A stretch of DNA of 64,000 nucleotides from Mycolicibacterium fortuitum subsp. fortuitum (GTDB lineage: Bacteria; Actinomycetota; Actinomycetes; Mycobacteriales; Mycobacteriaceae): assembly GCF_022179545.1 (NCBI RefSeq), contig NZ_AP025518.1:4588001-4652000 (forward strand), given 5' to 3'. Shown here in pieces: positions 8,978 through 18,661 of this stretch (position 1 is the stretch's first letter; each line of letters starts with the position of its first letter). The position numbers and the translations under genes are program-made. The notes beneath the pieces were generated by a model. The model had not been told where the DNA came from. It did no database searches and worked only from the letters and a program-made list of their open reading frames with translations.

Positions 8978-9064
8978 CGGTTCAGAAGTCTAGTGCCAAT
9001 CGGGCACATTCCCGGCCGCGCGCCTGCACAACCCCGCAGCAGGCTCACGGTAGGTTGCCCAACT

Positions 9065-9628
9065 GTGAATCGGGTCGCAATGTTCGCCACGGCCCCCGGG
9101 GTCGTTCTGGCGACCGTGCTCACGCTCACGGGGTGCGGATCAGGTGATTCCACGGTCTCCAAGACGCCCGATGCAGGGCCCGGGCCGGCGCCGACCTCCG
9201 CGGCCCCGCCCGCCGCCAAGCCCGCCCCCACCGCGGCACCACCCCAGGCCGACCCGTGCGCGGTCAACCTGGCCGCGCCCGAGATCGCCAAGGCCGTCTC
9301 CGAGTTGCCCCGCGACCCGCGCAGCAACCAGGCCTGGAGCCCTGAGCCACTGGCGGGCAACTACAACGAATGCGCGCAGTTGTCTGCGGTGATCGTGCGG
9401 GCCAACACCAACTCCGAACACCCCAACACCCGGGCCGTGCTGTTCCACCTCGGCAAGTTCATCCCCACCGGCGTACCCGACACCTACGGTTTCAACGACA
9501 TCGACAAGACGGCCAGCACGGGTGACACCGTGGCGCTGCAGTACTCCGGCGGATTCCACGGACTGGCCAGCACGGTGAAATTCCGCTGGAACGGCGGCGG
9601 CGTGGAGTTGATGGGCAACACCGGCTGA
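9065..9628 (+). CDS. lprE: Lipoprotein LprE
   Basis: A 187-residue secreted lipoprotein. The GTG start gives a short signal peptide ending in the lipobox LTGC (about Cys24), followed by a Pro/Ala-rich tether of about 40 residues and a compact domain with Cys residues (DPCAVNL, NECAQL) that may pair outside the cell. The C-terminal half (LFHLGKFIPTG and FRWNGGGVELMGNTG) is a LppP/LprE-type fold of unknown role. Position next to deaD matches Rv1252c. It is divergent from deaD with 87 bases between the starts. Confidence 0.85.
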   Translation: MNRVAMFATAPGVVLATVLTLTGCGSGDSTVSKTPDAGPGPAPTSAAPPAAKPAPTAAPPQADPCAVNLAAPEIAKAVSELPRDPRSNQAWSPEPLAGNYNECAQLSAVIVRANTNSEHPNTRAVLFHLGKFIPTGVPDTYGFNDIDKTASTGDTVALQYSGGFHGLASTVKFRWNGGGVELMGNTG

Positions 9629-9712
9629 GGTTTGGCCAGTTCGGCCGCGAAACAGTATTCAGGGTCGTTGAATCGGTGGCTTGACAACCCTGGCTTCACG
9701 CTCGCGGCGGAT
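9626..9712 (+). repeat. Imperfect direct repeat, left copy (remnant of a DUF559 gene tail)
   Basis: This stretch aligns with 10555-10639, sharing GCGAAACAG, then after five bases AGGGTCG, then after ten bases the 12-mer GGCTTGACAACC, then GGCGGAT. Read in the matching frame it spells GRETVFRVVESVA-stop. The real gene tail in the right copy reads RRETEARVAEPAA-stop. It therefore looks like the last codons and 3' flank of a lost second copy. Confidence 0.6.
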
Positions 9713-9739
9713 GTCGCACCGCGACGGCATTCTCGCCGC

Positions 9740-10609
9740 ATGGGAACGATATTCGTCGGCAGTGAGGCACTCGCACGGGGCGAACTCACCAGGGGCCGTC
9801 TCCGCGCTGCGTATCGGCCGATCTTCCCGGACATCTACACACCGCGCATGGCCGAGCCGACGCTGTACCGCAACACCGTCGGCGCCTGGTTGTGGGCCAA
9901 GCGGAAAGGCATCGTCACCGGCCGGGCCGCCGCGGCGCTGCACGGCGCCAACTGGGTCGCCGAGGATGCACCGATCGAACTCATCTGGGCCAACAACCGG
10001 CCACCGCGTGGAATCGTCACCCACAACGACCGATTCGCTCCCGACGAAGTCGACGAGATCAACGGTATGGCCGTCACAAATGTCGCCCGCACAGCGCTCG
10101 ACCTCGGCCGCTACCTGCCACGCCGCGCCGCCGTCGAGCATCTCGACGCCCTCGCCCGCGCGACGGGTCTGGATGTCGAGCATGTCGTGCCGCTCACCGA
10201 GCGGTATGCCGGCGCCCGAGGGATGCGGCGGTGCCGCGAGGCACTCAGCCTGATGGATGCCGGCGCCGATTCCCCGAGGGAGACCTGGCTACGGCTGCTG
10301 GTGCAGGATGCGGGCTATCCGCGGCCCCGCACCCAGATCCCTGTGCTGGACGACTACGGCAACGAATTCGCGTATCTCGACATGGGGTGGGAGGGCCCCA
10401 TGATCGCCTTGGAATACGACGGGATTCAGCACCAGACCGACCGCAAGCGGTACGCCTGGGACGCCAAGCGCCTGCGCATGATCCAACGTCAGGGCTGGCT
10501 ACACATCCGGGTCATCAAGGAAGACAGCCCGCGCGATGTCCTGAACCGGGTGCGTGAGGCTTGGGGCCGGCGCGAAACAGAAGCGAGGGTCGCCGAGCCC
10601 GCGGCTTGA
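9740..10609 (+). CDS. DUF559 (Vsr-like PD-(D/E)XK) domain protein with AbiEi-type N-terminus
   Basis: A 289-residue protein of a family that occurs in many copies in mycobacteria. The N-terminal half resembles AbiEi-like antitoxin winged-helix proteins (RGRLRAAYRPIFPDIYTP, GIVTGRAAAALHG). The C-terminal half is a DUF559/very-short-patch-repair type nuclease fold: ETWLRLLVQDAGYPRP, then YLDMGWEG, ALEYDGIQH, and a basic helix. ATG 9740 is chosen. An upstream reading from 9632 only translates the flanking repeat. It is absent between lprE and the helicase in M. tuberculosis as I recall. The direct repeats on both sides suggest gain by duplication or insertion. Confidence 0.75.
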   Translation: MGTIFVGSEALARGELTRGRLRAAYRPIFPDIYTPRMAEPTLYRNTVGAWLWAKRKGIVTGRAAAALHGANWVAEDAPIELIWANNRPPRGIVTHNDRFAPDEVDEINGMAVTNVARTALDLGRYLPRRAAVEHLDALARATGLDVEHVVPLTERYAGARGMRRCREALSLMDAGADSPRETWLRLLVQDAGYPRPRTQIPVLDDYGNEFAYLDMGWEGPMIALEYDGIQHQTDRKRYAWDAKRLRMIQRQGWLHIRVIKEDSPRDVLNRVREAWGRRETEARVAEPAA

Positions 10610-10639
10610 CAACCGCAGGTGCTGATTCGCGAGGCGGAT
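10555..10639 (+). repeat. Imperfect direct repeat, right copy (DUF559 gene tail and 3' flank)
   Basis: Partner of 9626-9712. It covers the last 18 codons of the DUF559 gene, its TGA at 10607-10609 and 30 bases beyond. The 12-mer GGCTTGACAACC spans the stop codon in this copy. Confidence 0.6.
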
Positions 10640-10673
10640 CAAGAATGTCGGTGCCCTCACCTACAGTGACAAC

Positions 10674-13600
10674 ATGTTCGTCACCGACGAAGGCGGGTCG
10701 GGGCCGACAGTCATCTACAGCGCGTCGGACCTGGCTGCGGCCGCCCGCTGTGAATACGCCCTGCTGCGCTCCTTCGACGCACGGCTGGGCTGGGGCCCGG
10801 CGGTGTCGTCCGATGACGAATTGCTGGCCCGCACAGCAGCACTCGGCGACGAACACGAGCAGCGCCATCTCGATGAACTGCGCACCGACGCCGAGGTGAC
10901 AGTCATCGGGCGACCTGCCTACACGGTGCCCGGGCTGCGGTCGGCGGCCACGGCCACCCTGGAGGCCGCACAGCGCCGCGACCCGGTGATCTATCAGGCC
11001 GCGATGTTCGACGGCCGCTTCGCCGGATTCGCCGACTTCCTGATCTGGGACGGCGACCGCTACCGCCTGCGGGACACGAAGCTGTCCCGTTCGGTGAAGG
11101 TCGAGGCGCTGCTGCAGCTGGCCGCCTACGCCGACGTGCTGGCCGAAGCCGGCGTGCCGGTCGCCGACGAGGTCGACCTGGTCCTCGGCGACGGCGCGGT
11201 GTCCAGTTACCGCGTCGACGAGCTGCTGGCGGTGTACCGGCCACGGCGCAGCGCGCTGCAGTCCCTGCTCGACGGTCACCTCGCACAAGGTGCTGCGGTG
11301 CGCTGGTCCGACGATTCGGTGCGGGCGTGCTTCGGCTGCGACGAGTGCCAGGAGCAGATCCGTGCCACCGACGACCTCTTCCTGGTGGCGGGGATGCGGG
11401 CGAACCAGCGTGCCAGGCTCATCGATGCCGGCATCACCACCATGCATCAGCTCGCCGGCCACACGGGCGCGGTACCGGGGCTGGCCCAGCGCGTGGTGAC
11501 GGCGCTGACCGGTCAGGCTCGACTGCAGGTGGCGCCGCGAGCAGACAACAGGCCGCCGTATGAAGTGGTCGATCCGCAACCGTTGATGCTGCTGCCCGAT
11601 CCGGACAAGGGCGACCTGTTCTTCGACTACGAAGGCGACCCGTTGTGGACCGCCAACGGCCAGGACTGGGGCCTGGAGTACCTGTGGGGCGTGCTCGGCG
11701 CGGAGGGCAATTTCCAGCCCTTCTGGGCGCATGACCGCGCCAGCGAGCGTCAGGTTCTCATCGATTTCCTGGACCTGGTCCGCAAGCGGCGCAAGCGCTT
11801 TCCCAAGATGCACATCTACCACTACGCGCCGTACGAGCGGAGCACGCTGCTGCGGCTGGCCGGCCGCTACGGGGTCGGCGAGAACGATGTCGACGACCTG
11901 CTGCGCAACGGAATTCTCGTCGATCTTCTGCCCTTGGTACGCAAGAGCATTCGCGTCGGCACCGAGAACTACAGCATCAAATCGCTCGAACCGCTGTACA
12001 TGGGCAACGAGCTGCGCGACGGCGAGGTCACCAAGGCCACCGATTCGATCACCGAGTACGCACGCTACTGCGCACTGCGCGAGGCCGGTCAGCACGACGA
12101 GGCTGCCACAGTGCTCAAAGAGATCGAGGAGTACAACCGCTACGACTGCCGTTCCACACACCGGCTGCGGGACTGGCTGATCAACCGCGCGTTCGAAGCC
12201 GAGGTACCGCCGCGCGGGCCGCAACCGGTGCGCGACGGGGCGCCGATCGAGAAGGCCGACGCCACCGACCGCAAGCTGCTCAAATTCGCCGGCGACGGGA
12301 TCCAGCCGCGCACCGCCGAGCAGCAGGCGGTCGCGCTCATCGCCGCTGCCCGCGGTTTCCACAAGCGTGAGGACAAGCCGTTCTGGTGGGGCCATTTCGA
12401 CCGGCTCAACAACCCGGTCGACGAATGGGCCGACAGCACAGGCGTTTTCGTCGCCGAGAAGGCGCAGGTGGTGACCGATTGGCACGTCCCGCCGCGCGCC
12501 CGCAAACCGCAACGGCAGGTCCTGCTGACCGGCGCCATCGACGCCGGGGAGCTCAGCACCGAGGTCTACGCGCTCTACACCGCGCCGGCGCCGGCCGGTC
12601 TTTCCGACGACCCCGACCGCCGCGGATTCGGCAGCGCGATGGTCATCGGCTGCGACAATCCGGAGGCGCCCACCGAGGTGCTGATCACCGAACGCCAACC
12701 CAAGGACGGCGACGCTTTCGTCCAGGTACCGTTCGCGCTGACCCCTGGGCCGCCGATCAACACCAAGCCGCTGCAGGCGTCCATCGACAGCACCGCCACC
12801 AGTGTCGCCACCGGACTGCCCAAGCTGCCCGCCGATGCGATGACCGATGTCCTGCTGCGCCGCCCACCGCGCACGCTCAGCGGCCGCGCGCTGCCCCGCA
12901 GCGGTGACACCGCCGCCGACGTCACCGCGGCGCTGTTGGATCTGGACTGCTCGTACCTCGCGGTGCACGGGCCGCCGGGCACCGGAAAGACCCACACGTC
13001 GGCGCGGATCATCTCTTGGCTGGTCAACCAACACGGTTGGCGCATCGGGATCGTCGCGCAATCACACGCGGTGATCGAGCATCTGCTGGAGCAGGTACTC
13101 GACGCGGGGGTGGACGCGGAGCGGGTGGCCAAGAAACGCAGAGGCGGCGACCCGCGGTGGACAGAGATCGGCGACAACCAGCACGCCACGTACATCGCCG
13201 GCCATCCCGGTTGCGTGATCGGTGGCACCGCATGGGATTTCGCGAACGAGGCACGGGTGCCGCGGCAATGTCTGGATCTGCTGGTCATCGAGGAGGCTGG
13301 GCAGTTCAACCTCGCCAACACCATCGCGGTGGCCCCCGCCGCGCGCAATCTGCTGCTGCTCGGCGACCCCCAGCAGCTCCCCCAGGTCTGTCAGGGCACC
13401 CACCCCGCACCGGTCGACGACTCCGCGCTGGGCTGGCTGGTCGAAGGCGCGCACACGCTGCCGGCCGAACGCGGCTACTTCCTGGACTGCTCGTTCCGGA
13501 TGCATCCGGCGGTGTGCGGCCCGGTGTCTCGACTGTCCTATGACGGCCGGTTGCAGTCACACGAAAAAGTCAGTGCAGCACGCAAACTGGACGGTATCGA

Positions 13601-14093
13601 GCCCGGGGTGCGGGCGCTCGAGGTCGAGCATCTGGGCAATTCGACCGACAGTCCGGAAGAGGCGGCCGCCATCGTCACGGCGATCACCGGCCTGCTCGGC
13701 ACCACCTGGACCGACGAGAACGGCAGCACCCCGCTCGGGCAGGACCACTTCCTGGTCGTCACTCCGTACAACGCTCAGGTGACCATGGTGCGTCGAGCAC
13801 TCGACGCGGCCGGTCTGACCGAGATCCAAGTCGGCACCGTCGACAAATTCCAGGGCAGGCAGGCACCCGTGGTCTTCGTGTCGATGACGGCATCCGCGGC
13901 CGCCGACGTACCCCGCGGGATCGGATTCCTGTTGAACCGCAACCGGCTCAATGTGGCGATCAGCCGGGCTAAGTACGTCGCCTACATCGTGCGTTCACCA
14001 CAGCTCACCGACTATTTGCCCGGCCAACCGGACAGCCTCATCGCGCTCGGGGCATTCCTCGCCCTGACCGATCAGGGCACCCCGGCGCTGTGA
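10674..14093 (+). CDS. RecB-like nuclease / RNase H-like / superfamily 1 helicase fusion (Rv1251c-like)
   Basis: A 1139-residue multidomain DNA-repair-type protein. Residues about 1-300 form a TM0106-family RecB-like nuclease (GRFAGFADFLIWDGD, DTKLSRSVK, QLAAYADVL), with Cys residues (CFGCDECQEQ) that could hold an Fe-S or zinc site. Next comes a YprB-type RNase H-like domain (FFDYEGDP, YHYAPYE, YNRYDCRSTHRL). From about residue 740 lies an SF1 helicase: Walker A GPPGTGKT, Walker B VIEEAGQ, LLGDPQQLPQV, SFRMHP, TVDKFQGRQ and NVAISRAKY. Position matches Rv1251c. The substrate is untested; an exonuclease-helicase role is inferred from domain content. Confidence 0.88.
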   Translation: MFVTDEGGSGPTVIYSASDLAAAARCEYALLRSFDARLGWGPAVSSDDELLARTAALGDEHEQRHLDELRTDAEVTVIGRPAYTVPGLRSAATATLEAAQRRDPVIYQAAMFDGRFAGFADFLIWDGDRYRLRDTKLSRSVKVEALLQLAAYADVLAEAGVPVADEVDLVLGDGAVSSYRVDELLAVYRPRRSALQSLLDGHLAQGAAVRWSDDSVRACFGCDECQEQIRATDDLFLVAGMRANQRARLIDAGITTMHQLAGHTGAVPGLAQRVVTALTGQARLQVAPRADNRPPYEVVDPQPLMLLPDPDKGDLFFDYEGDPLWTANGQDWGLEYLWGVLGAEGNFQPFWAHDRASERQVLIDFLDLVRKRRKRFPKMHIYHYAPYERSTLLRLAGRYGVGENDVDDLLRNGILVDLLPLVRKSIRVGTENYSIKSLEPLYMGNELRDGEVTKATDSITEYARYCALREAGQHDEAATVLKEIEEYNRYDCRSTHRLRDWLINRAFEAEVPPRGPQPVRDGAPIEKADATDRKLLKFAGDGIQPRTAEQQAVALIAAARGFHKREDKPFWWGHFDRLNNPVDEWADSTGVFVAEKAQVVTDWHVPPRARKPQRQVLLTGAIDAGELSTEVYALYTAPAPAGLSDDPDRRGFGSAMVIGCDNPEAPTEVLITERQPKDGDAFVQVPFALTPGPPINTKPLQASIDSTATSVATGLPKLPADAMTDVLLRRPPRTLSGRALPRSGDTAADVTAALLDLDCSYLAVHGPPGTGKTHTSARIISWLVNQHGWRIGIVAQSHAVIEHLLEQVLDAGVDAERVAKKRRGGDPRWTEIGDNQHATYIAGHPGCVIGGTAWDFANEARVPRQCLDLLVIEEAGQFNLANTIAVAPAARNLLLLGDPQQLPQVCQGTHPAPVDDSALGWLVEGAHTLPAERGYFLDCSFRMHPAVCGPVSRLSYDGRLQSHEKVSAARKLDGIEPGVRALEVEHLGNSTDSPEEAAAIVTAITGLLGTTWTDENGSTPLGQDHFLVVTPYNAQVTMVRRALDAAGLTEIQVGTVDKFQGRQAPVVFVSMTASAAADVPRGIGFLLNRNRLNVAISRAKYVAYIVRSPQLTDYLPGQPDSLIALGAFLALTDQGTPAL

Positions 14094-14105
14094 TAAACCC
14101 AAGCC

Positions 14106-15473
14106 GTGCCTGAAACGCTTACCGAAACGCTTGCCGGAATCGTCGGCGCCGGGTACGTCACGACGGATCCCGACGTGCTCGACGGCCGCTGCGTCGACCA
14201 CACCGGGCGGTATCGCGGACAGGCAACAGCGCTCGTGCGCCCCGGCACTGCCGACGAGGTGGCCGCGGTGCTGCGCGCCTGCCGCGACGCGGGAGCGTGT
14301 GTCACCGTGCAGGGCGGCCGAACTTCACTGGTGGCCGGGACCGTGCCCGAGAACGACGACATCCTGCTGTCGACCGAACGGCTCAACGGGATAGGCCCGG
14401 TCGACACCGTCGAGCGCCGGGTCAGCGTCGGCGCCGGAACGCCGCTGGCAGCGGTCCAACGCGCGGCCTCGGCCGCCGGACTGGTGTTCGGCGTGGATCT
14501 GGCCGCGCGTGAATCAGCCACGGTCGGCGGAATGGCCTCGACCAATGCCGGCGGTCTTCGGACCGTGCGCTACGGCAACATGGGCGAGCAGGTACTGGGG
14601 TTGGACATCGCGCTGCCCGACGGGTCGGTGGTGCACCGGCACAGCCACGTGCGGCGCGACAACACCGGTTACGACCTGGCCGCCCTGTTCGTCGGCGCCG
14701 AAGGCACGCTCGGGGTGATCACCGCGCTCGATCTCCGGTTGCACCCAACGCCCACCCACCGCGTCACCGCGATCTGCGGATTCGCCGACCTGGATGCCCT
14801 GGTCGACGCCGGCCGGATCTTCCGTGACCTCGAGGGCGTCGCTGCGCTGGAGTTGATCGACGCGCGGGCCAGTGCCCTGACCGCCGAGCACCTCGGGGTG
14901 CCCGCCCCGGTCGAGGGAGCCTGGCAGTTGCTGATCGAGCTGGCCGCAGACAGCGACCAGACAGAACGCCTGGCCGATGCGCTTGAGGGCATCGACCTCT
15001 GCGGAGAACCCGCCGTCGGCGTCGACGCGGTAGCCCAGCAGCGGTTGTGGCAGGTACGCGAGTCGGTGGCCGAGGTGCTCGGATTGTTCGGCCCACCACT
15101 GAAATTCGATGTCTCCCTGCCGCTGGCGGCGATCCGCGGGTTTGCCGACACCGCCGCAGAACTGATCACCTCCCGTGCCCCCCAAGCCATTCCGGTGTTG
15201 TTCGGCCACATCGGCGAGGGCAACCTGCACCTGAACGTGTTGCGCTGTTCCACCGAATCCGAAGCCGGGCTGTACGCCGCGATGATGACGCTGATCGCCG
15301 ACAGCGGGGGCAACGTCAGCTCCGAGCACGGTGTCGGCTCACGCAAACGCGACTACGTCGCGATGTCACGCACCGAGGCCGACATCGCGGCCATGCGCAC
15401 GGTCAAGGCCGCGTTCGATCCGGACGGCTACCTCAATCGCGCTGTGCTGTTCACTCATCGCGCTCGGCCATGA
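14106..15473 (+). CDS. FAD-binding oxidoreductase (second FAD-linked oxidase)
   Basis: A 455-residue FAD-linked oxidase of the GlcD/D-2-hydroxyacid dehydrogenase type. Motifs are [10 protein letters not shown] and [20 protein letters not shown] (FAD-binding), [30 protein letters not shown] and [14 protein letters not shown]. It shares every signature with the protein at 294-1661 but differs between them, so it is a distant paralogue rather than a recent copy. The GTG start at 14106 lies 12 bases after the helicase stop. Its last 23 bases overlap the convergent MFS gene. It is an addition relative to the remembered M. tuberculosis order. Confidence 0.83.
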   Translation: MPETLTETLAGIVGAGYVTTDPDVLDGRCVDHTGRYRGQATALVRPGTADEVAAVLRACRDAGACVTVQGGRTSLVAGTVPENDDILLSTERLNGIGPVDTVERRVSVGAGTPLAAVQRAASAAGLVFGVDLAARESATVGGMASTNAGGLRTVRYGNMGEQVLGLDIALPDGSVVHRHSHVRRDNTGYDLAALFVGAEGTLGVITALDLRLHPTPTHRVTAICGFADLDALVDAGRIFRDLEGVAALELIDARASALTAEHLGVPAPVEGAWQLLIELAADSDQTERLADALEGIDLCGEPAVGVDAVAQQRLWQVRESVAEVLGLFGPPLKFDVSLPLAAIRGFADTAAELITSRAPQAIPVLFGHIGEGNLHLNVLRCSTESEAGLYAAMMTLIADSGGNVSSEHGVGSRKRDYVAMSRTEADIAAMRTVKAAFDPDGYLNRAVLFTHRARP

Positions 15474-17136
15474 ACTCGGCGTAGAGGTTCTCCCACTTCT
15501 CGGGATCCTCGGCCAGGGGCAGCGCCCGGAACGCATCGGTCACCGCATCAGCTTCACCGTCGCCGTCATGGCCATGGCTCACGACGAACTCCACGTAGTC
15601 GTCGTCATCGTCGTCGCGGGGATCGAGGTAGGGCTCCGGGTTCGGCGCGAAGGTCGGCTCGGCATCGAAGCCGAGCAGGAACAGTGCGGCCACCACACCG
15701 AACAGCGCGATGAACGCCGGCAGCAGCATCGACTGCGACATCGCCGCCGAGAACGGCGCATGGAGGAACTCCGGCAACTCGGCGACCGCACCCTCACCGC
15801 GCGGCGCAGCCGTAGCCGCCCCCGGCATCTCGGCGCCGATACGTGACGTCATGTACGCCGCGATCCCCGCGCTGCCCAGCACCGACCCGACCTGGCGGGT
15901 CGCGTTGTACACGCCGGATCCCGCCCCGGCCAGGTCAGGCGGCAGATTACGCGTCGCGGTCGCGGCCAGCGGAGACCAGATGAACGCCATGCCGATGCCC
16001 ATCACCAACTGCGGCAGCAGCAACCGCCAGATGGGAGTCGTCGGCGTCATCTCCATGGCCAACCAGGTCAACCCGACCGCCATGGCCGAGAAACCGAAAC
16101 CGATCACCGGCGTCGGATGGGCCCGGTCGACGATGCGCCCGACGACCGGCGCCAGGACACCGCTCGCTATCGCCGTCGGAGCGGTCAGCAGCGCCGAACG
16201 GATCGGCGACAGTCCGCACACGGTCTGGGCGTAGAACATCAACGGCAGGATCATCGCCGTCACCGCGAACCCGATCGTCGCGACACCCACGTTGGCCAGG
16301 CTGAAATCTCGATCCTTGAAGATCTGCAGCGGGATCAGCGGCTCTTCGGTGTTGACCGCCTGCCAGCACACGAACGCCACCATCACCGCGATGCCGACCG
16401 CGCCGGTGGCCCACACCCACGGCGCCCAGTGCCGCGACTGGCCTTCCTGCAGCGCGAACACGATCAGGAACATGCCGACACCGGACAACACCACGCCCAG
16501 CACGTCGAACCGGTGCGGTTGCGTCGGCAATACCGGGACCAGCCACACCGCCAGCCCCAGACCCACGATGCCGATCGGCACGTTGACGAAGAAGATCCAC
16601 TGCCAGCCCAGGCTCCCGACCAGCACGCCTCCGGCCAGCGGCCCGACCAGCGTCGCCACCCCGGCCGTGGCACCCCAGACGCTCATCGCCACCCCGCGCC
16701 GCTCCGGCGGGAAGATGCGGGTGATCGTGGACAACGTCTGCGGAGTCAGCAGGGCCGCACCGACGCCCTGCACCACCCGGGCGGCGATCAGCATCCCGAT
16801 ACTGCCGGCCAGACCGCACCACAGCGACGCCGCGGTGAACACGGCCAAACCGGCCAGGTAGAGGTTCTTGGGCCCGTACATATCGCCCAACCGGCCTGCC
16901 ACCAGCAGGGGGACCGCGTACGCGAGCAGGTACGCGCTGGTCACCCAGATCACGCCGTCGTAGTCGGCGCCGAGCTGTTCCATGATCGTCGGATTGGCGA
17001 CCGCGACGATGGTCGCGTCGACCAGGATCATGAAGAAGCCGACCATCATCGCCCACAGCGCGTTCCACGGATTGTCCGGACGCGCAAGCACCCAGCCCTG
17101 CGGGCTCGGGGTGCGGGCGTTCAGCGCTGGGGACAT
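15451..17136 (-). CDS. MFS drug:H+ antiporter, DHA2/EmrB-QacA type (Rv1250-like)
   Basis: A 561-residue, 14-helix multidrug exporter. It shows the DHA2 pattern [14 protein letters not shown] in helix 1, [11 protein letters not shown] (motif A) after helix 2, and the antiporter motif C in helix 5 ([18 protein letters not shown]). The C-terminus is an acidic cytosolic tail with a run of Asp (DDDDDDY). ATG 17136 is the start. It follows the Bcr/CflA pump on the same strand with 78 bases between, so the two efflux genes may share a message. The 3' end overlaps the convergent FAD oxidase gene by 23 bases. Confidence 0.88.
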   Translation of the reverse strand: MSPALNARTPSPQGWVLARPDNPWNALWAMMVGFFMILVDATIVAVANPTIMEQLGADYDGVIWVTSAYLLAYAVPLLVAGRLGDMYGPKNLYLAGLAVFTAASLWCGLAGSIGMLIAARVVQGVGAALLTPQTLSTITRIFPPERRGVAMSVWGATAGVATLVGPLAGGVLVGSLGWQWIFFVNVPIGIVGLGLAVWLVPVLPTQPHRFDVLGVVLSGVGMFLIVFALQEGQSRHWAPWVWATGAVGIAVMVAFVCWQAVNTEEPLIPLQIFKDRDFSLANVGVATIGFAVTAMILPLMFYAQTVCGLSPIRSALLTAPTAIASGVLAPVVGRIVDRAHPTPVIGFGFSAMAVGLTWLAMEMTPTTPIWRLLLPQLVMGIGMAFIWSPLAATATRNLPPDLAGAGSGVYNATRQVGSVLGSAGIAAYMTSRIGAEMPGAATAAPRGEGAVAELPEFLHAPFSAAMSQSMLLPAFIALFGVVAALFLLGFDAEPTFAPNPEPYLDPRDDDDDDYVEFVVSHGHDGDGEADAVTDAFRALPLAEDPEKWENLYAEFMAERDE

Positions 17137-17214
17137 GGCGATGTGGTGTGTTGGGCCTCTGGTCCGACCTAGTTGGGTTGTTGGCGGGCCCAGCCGACGC
17201 TACCCGGGACGGGG

Positions 17215-18513
17215 TCAGGCCGGCTCGACAACCGCCTCGGAGACGATCTCGAGCGTGTCGCCCGGGTATTCGCTCGGCTCCTCAGCGCCGTTACGCCGAC
17301 CCACCAGCAGCAGAGCCGCCAAGGCGATCGCCATACCGCCCGTCATCACCCACGACAACGCCAGCGCCCCATTGCCCAGGGCCCCGATCGCCGGTGCTAC
17401 CGCCGCACCCAACCCGAACTGGGCCGCACCCAGTAGGGCGGCCGCCGTACCGGCAGCGTCGGGATGGCGCGACAGCGCGACCGCCGGAGCGTTGGGAAGC
17501 ACCAGACCCATCCCTGCCAAGATGGCCAGCACCGGCACCACGAACGCGGACAGCCCGCCCACGTGGGCGACGGTCAGCACGACGAACACCACCCCGGCCA
17601 ACGCCGACCAACTCAGTGCTGCCACCGTGATGGCCTGCGGTGAGAACCGGCGCAGCAAAACGACGTTGAACTGCGTGGAACCGATCAGCGCGATCGCGCC
17701 CGCAGCGAACACCAGCGCGAAGGCCTGCTGATCCAGGCCGTAGTGGCCCTGCAGGACGAACGGCGCCGCCGAGATGTAGGCGAACAGGCCGGACATGCCC
17801 AGCGCCGCCACCAGCACCAGGATCACGAACCGAGAGTCGCGCAGCAACTCGATGTAGGTGCCGACGATGCCGCGCACTGCCAGCGGCCGCCGGTGCGACA
17901 CGGGCAGCGTCTCGGGCAACGCGAGCGCGGCCATCGCCAACAGGGCACCGGCCACCACCACGAGCGCGACGAACACCCAGTGCCAGGACCCGTGCAACAG
18001 CACGGCCGCACCCAACGACGGGGCCAGCACCGGCGCCACGCCGAGCACCAGCATCAGCCGCGACATGACGGTGGCCGCCACCGTGCCGCTGAACAGGTCA
18101 CCCACCACGGCGATGGCCACCACCGACGCTGCTGCCGCGCCCATGCCCTGCAGCCCGCGTGCCACCCCGAGAACCGCGATGTCGGGCGCCAGCACGCACA
18201 ACACCGAGGCCACCATGTGCAGCACGATGCCCGCCATCAACGGGCGCCTGCGTCCTAGCGAATCCGACAGCGGGCCGACGATCAGCTGCCCGAGCGCCAG
18301 ACCCGCCAGGGTTCCGGTGAGCGTCAACTGCGACACCGAGGAGGAAACCGACAGCTCCTCGGCGATCCGGGGCAGAGCCGGCAGATACATGTCGATGGTC
18401 AGCGGACCCAGCGCCACCAGGGCACCCAGGACGAGAATCATCCGAACCCGGCCCGGCATCCGACTGTGCTCAGCTACCGATTTCGTCTGGTCCACGTCGG
18501 GCGATGATGCCAT
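17215..18513 (-). CDS. MFS drug exporter, Bcr/CflA family
   Basis: A 432-residue 12-helix transporter of the bicyclomycin/chloramphenicol resistance (Bcr/CflA) family. Helix 1 has GPLTIDMYLPALP, the family hallmark, followed by GQLIVGPLSDSLGRRRPL (motif A). ATG 18513 is preferred. An in-frame reading back to 18828 would run antisense through the next gene and adds a non-hydrophobic head. It may be co-transcribed with the DHA2 pump downstream. The drug spectrum cannot be read from sequence. Confidence 0.87.
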   Translation of the reverse strand: MASSPDVDQTKSVAEHSRMPGRVRMILVLGALVALGPLTIDMYLPALPRIAEELSVSSSVSQLTLTGTLAGLALGQLIVGPLSDSLGRRRPLMAGIVLHMVASVLCVLAPDIAVLGVARGLQGMGAAAASVVAIAVVGDLFSGTVAATVMSRLMLVLGVAPVLAPSLGAAVLLHGSWHWVFVALVVVAGALLAMAALALPETLPVSHRRPLAVRGIVGTYIELLRDSRFVILVLVAALGMSGLFAYISAAPFVLQGHYGLDQQAFALVFAAGAIALIGSTQFNVVLLRRFSPQAITVAALSWSALAGVVFVVLTVAHVGGLSAFVVPVLAILAGMGLVLPNAPAVALSRHPDAAGTAAALLGAAQFGLGAAVAPAIGALGNGALALSWVMTGGMAIALAALLLVGRRNGAEEPSEYPGDTLEIVSEAVVEPA

Positions 18514-18661
18514 GAAGATGAACAGCCCCGCATCGCGGTTTTTTGTTCCCGTGACCGCGCTCACCCTCGGGCACCGGCTCGGGTGGCCGTTCGTTCTCCC
18601 GTGGTCAGGTGACGCGTTAGCCTGGCAGTCAACGATGGGTTCACACCTGGGAGGCCCCGAA

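Noticed and set aside
7262..9064. Long plus-strand frame running from the acyltransferase end through deaD into lprE
   Set aside because: It is antisense to deaD, which has every DEAD-box motif. Only the part from GTG 9065 has a signal peptide and lipobox.
10515..13061. 848-codon open frame on the minus strand under the helicase gene
   Set aside because: High-GC codon structure makes long antisense frames. The plus-strand protein has intact nuclease, RNase H and helicase motifs; the antisense product has none and is low-complexity.
18523..18545. CCGC-ATC-GCGG followed by TTTTTT, resembling a terminator
   Set aside because: The stem is only four pairs and no plus-strand gene ends before it. 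It lies in the start region of a minus-strand gene.
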